This document shows, in pieces, positions 27,901-37,708 of a DNA stretch of 64,000 nucleotides. Every line of letters begins with the position of its first letter. Position 1 is the stretch's first letter. The notes beneath the pieces were generated by a model that saw only the letters and a program-made list of their open reading frames with translations, was not told the DNA's origin and searched no databases. Origin of the DNA: Arcuatula senhousia (taxonomy: Eukaryota > Mollusca > Bivalvia > Mytilida > Mytilidae); assembly GCA_963971305.1 (NCBI GenBank), contig OZ020304.1:35574502-35638501 (forward strand), written 5' to 3'. The position numbers were made by a program, and so were the translations under genes.

Positions 27901-28156
27901 CAAGACCAGGTGAGCGATTCAGGCTCCTGTGAGCCTCTTGTTTTCATTTTCAGGATCAAATTTTGATATCAAGAAATTTCATTCCGTTGTACTGGAGAAT
28001 GGGGCTGTTCCTATGAGTATATTGGAAACATTGGTGGATGAATGGATACAGGAAAGGAGAAATGTTTCATCTGGTTCTGATAAACAAGCATTAACATTTA
28101 GCACAATGGTTGTGCTGTGTTGTTTAAAATTGTGTGGTTTTATACAAAAACTGTAA
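12910..28156 (+). CDS. Secreted DUF885-family (metallopeptidase-like) protein, complete 17-exon gene
   Basis: Exons: 12910-12994, 13543-13688, 15455-15585, 15810-15939, 16656-16724, 17240-17352, 17709-17790, 18330-18497, 20144-20230, 20550-20644, 21013-21114, 21347-21407, 21682-21786, 22195-22259, 22461-22532, 25559-25728, 27954-28156. All introns are GT...AG, phases agree at each junction, and the 1884 bases give exactly 627 codons plus TAA. Residues 1-20 form a signal peptide (MIVKFSVFFFQVVCFYILA). DUF885 features follow in family order: DYWKWRMTESPEYSTYLG near 40-57, LHEASPGHHLQ at 413-423 (HExxPGHHxQ, a presumed zinc site), EGWALYSEYLG from 458, LVVDTGLHYY near 494-503, and VDRYVTWPGQACAYKLGE near 533-550. 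The last ~20 residues are hydrophobic after a small-residue stretch (SSGSDKQA), so a GPI anchor or membrane tail is possible. The substrate is unknown. Length and motif order fit an intact enzyme. The long introns hold mobile DNA. Confidence 0.9.
14122..15350 (+). mobile_element. Tandem-repeat-cored Helentron-like element, family C (in DUF885 intron 2)
   Basis: It starts ATTTATACCCCCCAC followed by GGGGTGTCCGTCCGTCC, then has about six and a half units of ~174 bp (words GGGTACCCATCTCTTATCCG and CATAGCAAAACATGGACTTA). The tail GTGGGGGGTATTTAT is nearly the reverse complement of the first bases. Then comes a perfect hairpin GTGAGC-TGCG-GCTCAC and the end TTTTTCTAG|T. Hairpin plus CTAG-T is a textbook Helitron-type 3' end. 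It lies wholly inside the intron and encodes nothing. Confidence 0.75.
16050..16440 (-). repeat. Dispersed repeat family R1, copy 2
   Basis: On the minus strand this shows the R1 order: GTCACGTTTCTCGCACGTTT, TTGGCTAAATTACCAG, CTAGTAATACTAG, then CACCCTCTTCATGTTCATC. It is in DUF885 intron 4. Confidence 0.45.
16911..17110 (+). mobile_element. Penelope-like 3' tail, solo copy
   Basis: CTTCCGGAGCACCTGAGTTC starts a block, followed by a T-rich stretch and CCCCATTGGTGCCTCTTTGC. The same block follows the reverse transcriptase fragment at 25947-26196, so this is the 3' end of that family after severe 5' truncation. Confidence 0.55.
17821..18027 (+). mobile_element. Penelope-like 3' tail, solo copy 2
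   Basis: Same block as at 16911 (CCGGAGCACCTAAGTTCACT, a T-rich middle, GAATGCCCCATTGCTACCTC). It lies about 30 bases after exon 7 of the DUF885 gene, in an intron. Confidence 0.55.
18690..19910. repeat. 56-bp minisatellite in DUF885 intron 8
   Basis: A unit of about 56 bp (core CCAACACACTGATAGTCTTA, CTTGAAACCCCGTAAAACCTCCCCTCC) is nearly perfect at 18920-19370 and degenerates on both sides. About 20 units in all. The short minus-strand frames here are by-products of the repeat. Confidence 0.8.
21347..21786 (+). CDS. DUF885 gene exons 12-13: HExxPGHHxQ motif region
   Basis: Exon 21347-21407 encodes PSFDFMSLSLHEASPGHHLQ, and exon 21682-21786 continues HSYAMGAALPDYRR through FYSAYSE. Glu at the end of exon 13 joins GWALYSE in the next exon to make the family's EGWALY block. 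His, Glu and the following HH are in the usual places, so the presumed active site is intact. Confidence 0.88.
22805..24595 (+). pseudogene. LINE retrotransposon, 5'-truncated and broken (in DUF885 intron 15)
   Basis: 22820-23392 encodes the C-terminal part of a LINE reverse transcriptase: FDEWGIDVNLSKTKAMIFNK, QYKYLGITLTPSGSF, MLLYGADIWG and a GRLPI block. A stop and a frameshift follow. 23516-23791 and the next ~150 bases continue with NERLCESCSINEIDDEIHYF, a C-x2-C...H...C finger typical of the C-terminus of these LINEs. After a ~360-bp insertion the match resumes near 24301 (KLFWTFNCGNE), then an AT-rich 3' UTR. Endonuclease and catalytic FADD-type core are missing. The clade (CR1/Jockey/I-like) cannot be decided by eye. 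Confidence 0.75.
23944..24043. repeat. 100-bp near-perfect inverted repeat (hairpin) within an insertion in the LINE
   Basis: TTATCACCCTAG pairs with CTAGGGTGATAA, TGTGACCCGG with CCGGGTCACA, and TTTCTTTCCCC with GGGGAAAGAAA, around a loop that is itself palindromic (GAAAGTACTTTTC). It begins a ~360-bp segment (about 23940-24300) that splits the LINE coding sequence, so it probably belongs to a later insertion. Confidence 0.7.
24596..25558. other. Remainder of DUF885 intron 15
   Basis: AT-rich intronic sequence. No further repeat or exon was recognised between the LINE tail and the acceptor TATTGTAG at 25551-25558. Confidence 0.4.
25947..26485 (+). pseudogene. Penelope-like reverse transcriptase 3' fragment with tail (in DUF885 intron 16)
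   Basis: The frame encodes FPFLCSNFPSAPAYGVFVSL, then LIRYSIACGNDIDFLGRA and LNKFYRRHRA. This matches the region after the catalytic domain in the same bivalve RT family as the 840-1080 relic. The untranslated tail (TTCCGGAG...GGTGCCTCTTTGC) recurs as solo copies elsewhere in the window. Only the C-terminal ~85 residues remain. Confidence 0.62.
26576..27940 (+). mobile_element. Tandem-repeat-cored Helentron-like element, family A (copy 2)
   Basis: A perfect 5' palindrome AGCTCACCTGGACC-GAA-GGTCCAGGTGAGCT comes first, then GTCGTC repeats, the CTTCTCCTCTGAAAC block, about six ~160-bp units, the tail GACCAGGTGAGCGATTCAGG, hairpin AGGCTC-CTGT-GAGCCT and the end CTTG|TTT. It lies in the last intron of the DUF885 gene, and its 3' end is 13 bases from the last exon. 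Confidence 0.75.
27954..28156 (+). CDS. DUF885 gene terminal exon
   Basis: The acceptor TTTTCATTTTCAG is followed by GA, which completes a Gly codon with the last G of the previous exon. The frame then reads SNFDIKKFHSVVLENGAVPM as in the C-terminus of DUF885 proteins and ends TAA at 28154. A hydrophobic tail (MVVLCCLKLCGFIQKL) is the last coding segment. A possible AATAAA poly(A) signal is at 28365-28370. Confidence 0.85.
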
Positions 28157-28749
28157 ATTAAAACTTGAAGACCCTTTGTATGCAGGGTGAAAATGATTAA
28201 GCATCTGCAATATAACTATTGTGTATATCATGTAATCATCTTTGTTATAATGGGACATCATTTAGATTTAAATTCTTTATTTTTTAAATATTTTTTACTT
28301 AATTGTAGTAAAACAATATAAATTTGCTGCATATTCGTTTATTTAATTAAGTTGTTTTTGAATTAATAAATCAAGTGTGTTTCAAACTTCAAATGTCAGC
28401 CTACACCAGTTTTAAAGTTCTATTTTTGTTGAGCTTTACTTTGTTTTTTTCATTTCTTTCTATTCTCATACACAGTGTTTGGTTTCCTTTTTAAGGAAGA
28501 TTTTAATTGTTATGTTATAACTATCATGTGTTTATACTATATTGATAATTAGCAATTATTTTAATTATGTAATCAATTAGATTGGCAGAAAATCAAGCCA
28601 CGTTTTTTAACGTTAGCTGGGTTAGTTTGTATAAAAAATCATGATAAAATTTTCTAAAGGCAAAAAAAAAAGAAACTATTAAGGCACTTAAAATAATTCA
28701 TTTTTTCATCAAATGTATTTTTTTTTTGGAAAATAGATCCTAAAATTAA

Positions 28750-29240
28750 AATGAAAACAAAGTTCCAGACAATAAATTTTGCTACGCCTGACTATTCAAG
28801 ACTCATCAGAGGCGCTCTACCAAAAATATTGAAAAAGCCAAACACTATATAATTATGAAGAGCATAGAACAATAAAACCTAAATGCCGAACTTGGAACCA
28901 AATTATAACTAAGATGATCAACATATGTCTGTGGTAGGAAGAACCTTAGGGTTGAGACAATTTTGAAATTTAAACGGGTAATTTAATTGTTTAAAATGCT
29001 TTGATGTGTTCTCCAACACACAAGTGTTTGTGCCGGAGCGGGCTAATTTAGGGGAATGAACTCCACCAGCAGCGCTAACCTTCACGGGTGTTAGAACTTA
29101 AAATGACAACAAAATTCCAGGCAATAAATATTGCTACGCTCATCAGAGGCGCTCTACCAACAAATATTGAAAATGCCAAACACTATATAATTATGAAGAG
29201 CATAGAACAATAAAGCCAAAAATACCGAACCGAAAATGAC
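28750..29240 (+). repeat. Dispersed repeat family R2, duplicated copy
   Basis: AATAAATTTTGCTACGCCTG and ACTCATCAGAGGCGCTCTAC at 28775-28815 recur at 29118-29155, each followed by AAACACTATATAATTATGAA. A block GGAGCGGGCTAATTT lies between them. The same words, more diverged, occur at 32115-32530. It is an interspersed element present twice here, partly as an internal duplication. Confidence 0.6.
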
Positions 29241-30667
29241 AGTCATGATAATATGAAAATTTTTTAATTTGTTTTTTTTATAATAGCGTGCCATTCATTC
29301 ATATACAACAATATCAAAAAGCTTATTCTAATGAACTGGAAAACCCAAATTGTCATTAATATCACGAGTGTCATAACATTGAAATACATCAAACAACTCG
29401 CATCCGTCAAAGAAAAATATATCAATTTGATTGACCTCTACCCTCATTAAAATGAGACTTTCTTTTCCTGCTTTAGGTTTATATATATTTTTTAAGATTA
29501 ACAAGCGGACACATTTGACATCTAAGGAAAAGCGAGGGATTTATTGAATCACAATACCACGGATACGTGTAGAAGTAACATAAGTATGCTAAGGTCGATT
29601 CCCCACCATTTGATTTATCAACCTCTCAACTAATAGTGGAAAAATTCAAGCGTTCAATTATGCAGTTTTTACCTGTTGACATTAGAGATAACCTCCTACA
29701 AGTAAATTTTCGATGATTATGAAATTTCTAACATCTCGGAATTATTTCTCTTGATAATCAACTCGGTCGCGTTGAAAAGCTATTTTTCAAACACCCAGTA
29801 AATGCAATATGTGAGACATTTTAGAAAACCGTGCAAGATCTTAAATTGTGGCAAGAACTTATATTTTCATATCTAGGAACGAGATGTTGCAACTAAAAGC
29901 TCTGCCTGAAAGACTTCGTTTGCTGTTTTTCCTGAAAATTCACTATTGTCGACCAGCGGACCTTAATACCAACATGAAATACATTTCTTTATGAAATCAG
30001 CTTCATCAATTCTCTTCATTATTTAGAAAAAGGATTTAAGAGAATAATATCTGAGCTTGTTTATTTGGATTTAAAACAATATCGCTTCAAGTCGATATGG
30101 GGCTTCCTTAATTTTAAAATCAATTGTTTTGAAAACTTTTGTAAAATAAAACAAAACAATGCAAGTTAAATTTCAGTCAAAAACATTTTTTAACAAGTGA
30201 TATAAATTTGATGCATCAGACATAATGGTAAAGTCAAGACTAAAAACCTTATATTTTTTTAGACGAAGTCAAGTGAAAGTTTGTCCGTTTATTTTTGTGT
30301 ATCAAAGCTTATGTTCCATAAAAGTCGCGTAAATTGTAATAGATATTTATAACCTATTTATTTGTTTCTGAGAACCATGTCTACAAATCATACTTTTTTT
30401 GTCCTTGATTTAGCATTCAAATATTGCAAAGATGAGCTCCTGGGCCATTTTTATATCAATTTAATGCAAAAGTTACTTTTTATACAAAACAAACTATTCA
30501 CAGAAGACTAAAAAATATTGAAAATCATAAATAAGTTAATCGTTAATCAATTCCAAATTCGAAATGGTTGAATTCATACAAAATATTGAATACATTTCTC
30601 GTGAAAGACAAGAGAATATTAAATATGACTCGTATTTCTACACAATTTTATTCAAAGACTATCTTGT

Positions 30668-30925
30668 TACCAGTGGGGCTCCTCATGGGGGGGGGGGGTA
30701 CCAGGAATCAAGTAATCAGCATTCTTTTGCCAGTGTAATCAAATAATCATGTATTTTTTAGAAATGTAATCAAAAACTGTTTCCCAATGGGAATCAAGTA
30801 ATCAAAAATTCAAACCTTGGTAATCAAATAATCATTAAATATTTGCTCTTGTAATCAAGTAATCACCTTTAAAATGGCCTGGGAATCATGTAATCAAAAA
30901 CCCCATGAGAAGGCAAACCAGTACG
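30668..30925. mobile_element. Small MITE-like element with GTAATCAA tandem core
   Basis: Imperfect inverted ends (TACCAGTGGGGCTCCTCATG versus the complement of CATGAGAAGGCAAACCAGTA) enclose about six degenerate ~35-40-bp units, each containing GTAATCAAGTAATCA-like words, plus a G-run at 30687. About 16 of 23 terminal bases pair. No coding capacity. Confidence 0.5.
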
Positions 30926-31589
30926 ACACATCGTCTTTTAACAGGAGCACAAAATATAAGAAAAGCAGTTTGTTCCAGAATTTGATACAACAGTTGTAAA
31001 TTTGCTGACACAACAAACTTAGCATTAATCTTTATCAGATCAGAAATGATATTTTATTACTGGTAAAAAGATAAATAGTTGCATAAATCTTGCCAATTTC
31101 TCATGGATAAAGTAAACATCTTCGTTCAAAACTAAATATTTTGTCAGTTAATTTCAAGCTTACTAACACAATGGTAGCTTTACATTACATAATTTGGTTT
31201 ATTCTATCATGTTCTAGTAATGCTTTTACATTTAATGGAGGAAATTCGTCTAATTCTGTGGATATTCCGTTAGTGACAAAATTAAATGCCCCTTTATTAG
31301 CTGTACTTGATATCTCTGAATTGACCGAACAAATCAAGGAAAACATTAAAGGAGAAGTAACGAAACAATTTTCTGACTCTATCGAAACTGCTGTAAGAGA
31401 TGTTCTTTCTGCCAAGTCGGAAAGTAACGGTAAGACGTTTTGGATTAAAGAGTATTTTTAGATTTTACCTAAAATTTATAATTTTTTAAGAAGATAAGGT
31501 GCTGATTTTAAGTATTTTCCTAGAATTTATTCTGCAGAGTAGCTTATATGTATGTGAAGGTTTTTTTTTTAAACTTGTAACGTACTTAG

Positions 31590-31815
31590 TTATGGTTTTA
31601 CATTTAATGGAGGAAATTCGTCTAATTCTGTGGATATAAAATGCCCCTTTATTAGCTGTCCTTGGAGTATAGAGTATTTTAAAATTTTAACTAAAATCAT
31701 TTAATTTTTTAAAGAAGATAAAAGTTATAAGTGCATATTTTAAGTATTTTTCTGACATATTTTTTCTACAGAGTGGCTTATATATGTGAAGGTTTTTTTT
31801 AAAACTTGTATCGTA
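31590..31815 (+). repeat. Partial duplication of C1q exon 1 and adjacent intron
   Basis: TTTTACATTTAATGGAGGAA and TCGTCTAATTCTGTGGATAT at 31594-31637 copy exon 1 (31220-31265). AATGCCCCTTTATTAGCTGT and the AT-rich intron words after the exon recur as well. The copy has internal deletions and no start codon, so it is non-coding debris of a tandem duplication inside intron 1. Confidence 0.75.
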
Positions 31816-31850
31816 CTTTTGAAATATTTTATATGTTTTGCTAGTTTTGA

Positions 31851-32108
<258 letters not shown>

Positions 32109-32114
32109 TAAAAT

Positions 32115-32530
32115 TATAAAAAATTCCAAGCAATAAATTCTGTTACGCCTGACTCGCGTTTCGTCAATTTTAGACTCGTCAAAGGGGACTTAGCCAAAAC
32201 GTTAAAAATGTCAGGTGCTCCGAAAGAGTAAACGGTTCCTGCCTGTTATAGCACACCCGTCGTGCTGCTAATTTCAAATTCGGCAAAGGAAGACAATACG
32301 AAACTCTACGACAAACCAACATCTGCACTCATTTGAGTGATAGAAATCCCATATTTGTCTACGAAAATTTAAAATATAAAATATTTCATACTTTAATGTA
32401 TTCCTCATCACAGAAATATTGATGTTGGAGCGGGCTAACCTCGGAAATTAAAAACAGCGCTTTTCATTTCGGGTTTTTAAACAAGAAATAGAACAAAATC
32501 AGGCATTAAATTTCACTACGCCGGACGCTC
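32115..32530 (+). repeat. Dispersed repeat family R2, copy in C1q intron 2
   Basis: CAATAAATTCTGTTACGCCTGACTC and GGAGCGGGCTAACC match the 28750-29240 copy. A last CACTACGCCGGACGCTC block ends it near 32530. Confidence 0.55.
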
Positions 32531-33049
32531 ATAAAATGTGTATTTGTTCAAACCTCTATGTAGTAGCATTTAGTTATTGATCAAATATGAACAAAACACT
32601 TTGAAAGATGTAAATATCTAAAGTGTATTAGATTCACATAATTATGTATTGTTAGGATCTATCTTTTAAGAAATTTTTAATTGTTTTCATTTTTTTTTCT
32701 GTTTAGTCAACCTGTAACATGCAATATCGGTTGCACAAATTTATAAAAAAAATAAAAAAAACAGTAGAACAAATACCGATTTTTTTGCTTTATCAGTATG
32801 GATAGATGATGCTTTAGATTTCTTGTTTCAGGTGAACAAGGACCACCGGGCTCACCAGGTTCTAATGGATGGCCAGGTGACCCGGGGGTACCGGGTAGAG
32901 ATGGGTATCCAGGAGATGCCGGGGAGCGGGGAATGCCAGGAGTGCCGGGAATAGTAGGTCCCATTGGCCCGGCAGGAGAAGTCATACTGGTACAGGATTG
33001 TGTAAATACCCGCCAACCTGCCATCAAGACCGCCAACGTCGGCAACATT

Positions 33050-33335
33050 TCCGAACACCCCCTGTTCGGTAACGTCGCCAACGTCGCTAACATTACCGAA
33101 CATGGGGTTGTTCGGTAATGTCGCCATCGTCGCTAACATTTACCGAACATGGGGTTGTTCGGTAATGTCGCCAACGTCGCTAACATTTACCGAACATGAG
33201 GTTGTTCGGTAACGTCGCTAACATTTACCGAGCATGGGGTTGTTCAGTAATGTCGCCAACGTCGCTAACATTTACCGAACATGGGGTTGTTCGGTAATGT
33301 CGCCAACGTCGCCAACATTTTATGAACATTTCTAT
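33050..33335. repeat. Left-arm ~46-bp tandem repeat
   Basis: Units like GTTCGGTAATGTCGCCAACG, TCGCTAACATTTACCGAACATGGGG repeat about six times. Each unit is partly self-complementary (TTCGGTAA versus TTACCGAA). Confidence 0.85.
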
Positions 33336-34619
33336 GCATTTACTGTCACAAACATTTATTGAAACAGAACACATCCATGTTCGGCAATGTTGCCAACATA
33401 GTTTCTAATTATAGTTATTGATTGTAAGGGCAGACAACTCTTGATATTATGGTTTAATAACAAATGATGCTGATTTTTCTGTAATAACTAAAATAAGTTA
33501 CGCCCCTGACTGTTGAAACAATATTTTTTTTGTTTTTTTCAATTTTAAGATTTATATTTCCCAATAATATTCCTTTTTAACAAAAAATGCACAATACCTG
33601 GCTTTAACATGTTGGAAAGGGATTTATAGAAGCATAAGGCTTGTTTCTCAATCCAGGATAAATAAAATAAACTAGTATTTTTACTATTTTCCTCTATGTA
33701 TGATGATGTATTCTATATTTGTAATTTTGTGAACTAAATTTGTATGCACCATAATTTTTTGTACTACAGGTCTTAACCAATTATTGTAATTGCGTTTGAA
33801 CCAATAAAATATTCTTATTCTTATATTCTTAATAAATATGTTTAAACTACCATTCTAAATAAGATGAAAATACATATTATTAATACATGTTTAAGCAATA
33901 AGGGCTGCTTTTACAGAGCCGCATTAAAATGTAAGCTCAAATGTTACATGTATATCAATGAATAAGACACTTGATATAAATAAAAATTTGTTTATTATTG
34001 ACGAAAGAAGGTGGAAATTTTTAGTAATAAAATAATAATTGCCTTACAATTTATATATATATCATATGCCCATAAATATATTCTGTATCCTAAAAACACT
34101 GTTCTATGACATAATTTAATGCCTTTGAATATAGTATTCCTTAAATCTTAAATGAACAGTATGTCTTTAAAAGCAAGCACCAGTTACAATTACATGTAAT
34201 GTTAGTAGATTATAAACTTTGAAACTATGTTTTGAAATTGTGCAGAATTTTGTTTGCGTTGTGTACTTTTATAGCCGCAGATAATATGATTTTATTTTTT
34301 AATTTCATGTGATTTACCACCTCAAGCTGTGCATTTCAACTTTGTTTTCATGACGGGGTATAATATTTTCACCGGGATAGAAACGTATATTGCACCAGAT
34401 AAGTCCTAACAATTGGCGATTGAAAATGATCTTCACTTGGTCCTGCTAATAAGCATTCGACCGCGTCCGATAAAGTAACATACGTTCAATCATCTCGCAG
34501 ACCTGTAAAATTATTTTGAATTTTTAATAAAATTTGGAAAAAAAAAACAATACTATAATAGTAGCATAGATCTGTATACATTAAATATTTGATATATAGG
34601 TCTATGATAGTAGTCTTCG

Positions 34620-35715
34620 TTAGTATCAGGGATATTATTCTATCAATCTCATACTGCCGTATAAACTATCAGTTTAGCATCTGTCAGCTAGGTTATTGTA
34701 AGCATTTCAATAGGTTAGCATTAGGGAGCAGCCTCGACTATAAGGTTTAGCATCAAGGAGCCGACTTGACTATCATGTAAGTGTCAGGGAGTCGTTCCGA
34801 CTATCATGTTAGCATCATGGAGCCGCCTCGACTATCAGGTTAGGGTTAGCATTTCAATAGGTTAGCATCAGGGATCCGCCTCGACTATCAGGTTAGCATC
34901 ACTGAGCCGCATCGACTATCTGGTTAGGGTCAGTATTTGAATAGGTTGGCACCAGGGAGCCTCCTCGACTATCAGGTTAGCATCACTGAGCCGCATCGAC
35001 TATCAGGTTAGGGTTAGCATTTCAATAGCTTAGCACCAGGGAGCCGCGTCGACCAACAGGTTAGGGTTAGCATTTTAATAGGTTACATTAGGCAGCCGCC
35101 TCAACTATCAAGTTAGGGTTAGCATTTCAATAGATTAGCACCAGGGAGCTGCGTCGACTATCAGGTTAGGGTTATCATTTCAATAAGTTGGCATTTGGGA
35201 GCCGCCTCGACTATCAGGTTAGGGTTAGCATTTCAATAGCTTAGCAACAGGGAGCCGCGTCGACTATCAGGTTAGGGTTAGCATTTCAAAAGGTTACATC
35301 AGGGAGCCGCCTCTACTATCAGGTTAGGGTTAGAATTTCAAAAGGTTACACCAGGGAGCCGCCTCGACTATCAGGTTAGGGTTAGCATTTGGGAGCCACA
35401 TCAACTATCAGATTAGGGTTAGAATTTCAATAGCTTAGCACCAGGGAGCCGCGTCGACTATCAGGTTAGGGTTAGCATTTCAAAAGGTTACATCAGGGAG
35501 CCGCCTCGCCTATCATGTAAGGGTTGGCATTTCCATTAGATAGATTCAGGGAGCCGCCTCGACTATCAGGTTAGGGTAAGAATTTCAATAGGTTAGCATC
35601 AGACAGCCGTCTCGACTATCAGGTTAACATCAGGGAGCCGCTTCGACTATCAGGTTAGGGTTAACATTTCAATATGTTAGTATCAGGGAGCCACCTCGAC
35701 TATAAGGTTAGGTTC
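34620..35715. repeat. ~53-bp minisatellite with telomere-like words
   Basis: Unit words GGGAGCCGCCTCGACTATCA, GGTTAGGGTTAGCATTTCAA and TAGGTTAGCATCA repeat about 20 times with insertions and deletions. It lies inside the 7.4-kb element. Confidence 0.8.
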
Positions 35716-36109
35716 ATAATGGTGCAGAATTGCTGTTTTTACTGAATTGACTGGATTGACATATGAGTTCAATTGACTGAATTGTCAAAAGAGTCAAATA
35801 AGTTACCTTAAAATCGACGTCCAATTCTCATAAATAAATTCAAATTCAAACTCATTATGTTTCTCTGATAAAAAATTCTTTCAAAGTCACTATGTATAAT
35901 CTAGTGATGTAAATTGGGGTACATGAGAGGCCTGTACAATGGTAGAACATGACTTGGAATCCATTATATATTAGATGCAAGTTTGCCTTTCATGAAATTT
36001 CTCACATCAAACCATGGGCTGAAAAAGGAGTACCTAGGGCTGGGCCTCCAGAGTCTGTAACTTCCAATTGAAACTTGGGATACAGTTTCATGTGTACTTT
36101 CTTGGGTCA

Positions 36110-36330
36110 AATAATGAGGCTGCGCAGCGCAGTCACCCGGCGGAGCGATGCCTTGGCATAGCGGAGGGCGACACCCTGAGGACTTGACTTTACTTTACTA
36201 TTCTGGAAGCAATACCAGATTGATCTTTATCTTCAGCATACAGCGCAGCGGAGGGCACCGTAGCAAGCGACACCCCTCTATCAGATACTACGATCATTTT
36301 GATCTATCTTTGTCAATTGATCTGAGAAGC
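36110..36330. repeat. GC-rich degenerate repeat
   Basis: GCGCAGCGCAGTCACCCGGC at 36122 and AGCGCAGCGGAGGGCACC at 36241 are diverged copies ~115 bp apart, with GAGGGCGACACC and AGCGACACCCCTC following. The open frame 36148-36384 passes through it and is not a recognisable protein. Confidence 0.4.
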
Positions 36331-36403
36331 GATTGTAAAAAGCACCCCCTCATTATAAGAGATGAATATGTACATACCCATTAGTGTGTTTTGTGATACC
36401 CTT

Positions 36404-36441
36404 ACAGCGGGGATACCAGTAATACTAGTATATCCCCGCTG
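36404..36441. repeat. Short perfect inverted repeat
   Basis: CAGCGGGGATA pairs with TATCCCCGCTG across a ~15-base loop containing ACTAGTAT. No terminator or RNA gene is implied. Confidence 0.6.
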
Positions 36442-36594
36442 ATACCATAGTAATAATTGAATCATTATAACGCATGTAACTCGATTTATATGACACGGGA
36501 CATCAATGGATTGAATTAAGACAATTGAACTGTGCAAAAACAATTGAGAAGGATTGACTACATTGACATTGTATTTTAATCTTTAGTCATAGTG

Positions 36595-36674
36595 CTGTTT
36601 ACTGTTTGTTTTTTGTTTTTGCCCTTTTGGACTTTTGACTCTAGAGTGCCCTATTGGTGCCTCTTTGCTGCTTC
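36595..36674 (+). mobile_element. Penelope-like 3' tail, short solo copy
   Basis: TTTTTGCCCTTTTGGACTTT followed by GCCCTATTGGTGCCTCTTTG matches the end of the tail blocks at 16911 and 26294. Confidence 0.45.
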
Positions 36675-37130
36675 AAAGTCACCATAATACCCAAAACACA
36701 TTCAGTGGTGAAATATAATTGACCCCTAACATGTAGCACAATATGAGGACATTCACTTAACCTGGAACTCAACCAAAGTTCTTCATTCTTAAAAATATAT
36801 ATATCCAACCAACTGACAACATACTTGAGTAGGCTATAATTTATAAACATTTTTTTAAAGTGCCTCAGTCTTGAATAGTGCTTGTCTGTTATATTGAATG
36901 TTTCAAAAACTGGATTCCTATTTCTTATCTTATATTTCTTACACTAATCGAAGTTTGTCAGCCTTTGATTCATACATATATAGATTTACTTATATGACTT
37001 GAGATAGTTTTTGGAACTTAGTTATTTCTAGAAACAACAGTGATGTTTGGTTTTTCACTCTTCAACTTTAACTTTACTTTTTTTTCATAACCATAAATGT
37101 TACAATGGTAAAGAGAACACGGATATTATA

Positions 37131-37708
37131 CACCTGGAAAAAAGTTAAGCACCCCCATGATTTTTTAAAATCATACATTTTCAAAACACTTTTTACCATT
37201 ATTTAACAAATAGTCATTGTAAATTCTTATTGCAAACTAAAATATGCAATGTTAAGCACAATTTAACATGTTTGTAACAAACAAAAAGATATCGTTTGTT
37301 TGCATAACACGGCATAGCAAAAAAGATGGCTTTTGTACATAAACATGGTCTCTGAAAAGTATGGTCCCCTTAAGCTCGAAACTTTTAATTAATTGTCAAA
37401 TCTCACTCGAAAAGGTAAATCATGATCAAAAGATTGATACTGTATCGTCAAAGAGTCAATTTCGAGTATGTCCTTCTTTAGCACGAAGACTGCTGAAATC
37501 CTTGTTCTTCTACTACCAGTTTTGCGTCTTGTCTCCTAAAGAGTTATCTCCCGCTTTTCATGGTAAAAATGTGCTTTTAACCGAAAGCTAACATCCCTCC
37601 AGTTACATACTGAAGAATGAAAACTGAGCAAACTCATGAAAATTAGAAATTATTTCAAATCATCGAAAAGCATAAAAAGTCTAGGGGTGCTTAACTTTTT
37701 TCCAGGTG
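37131..37708. mobile_element. Tc1/mariner-like MITE
   Basis: Inverted ends CACCTGGAAAAAAGTTAAGC / GCTTAACTTTTTTCCAGGTG continue into CACCCC/GGGGTG and are flanked by TA on both sides. At 578 bp, with no transposase, it is a non-autonomous element of the TA-targeting class. It is nested in the 7.4-kb insertion. Confidence 0.82.

Larger units (their letters stand above)
28157..31170. other. Intergenic region between DUF885 and C1q genes
   Basis: AT-rich. It holds a dispersed repeat (28750-29240) and a small tandem-repeat element (30668-30925), listed separately. 29245-30660 shows no gene or repeat that I recognise. Confidence 0.45.

Noticed and set aside
32707..33139. Minus-strand frames with PG-rich repeats
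   Set aside because: They are antisense to collagen exon 3 and the adjacent arm repeat.
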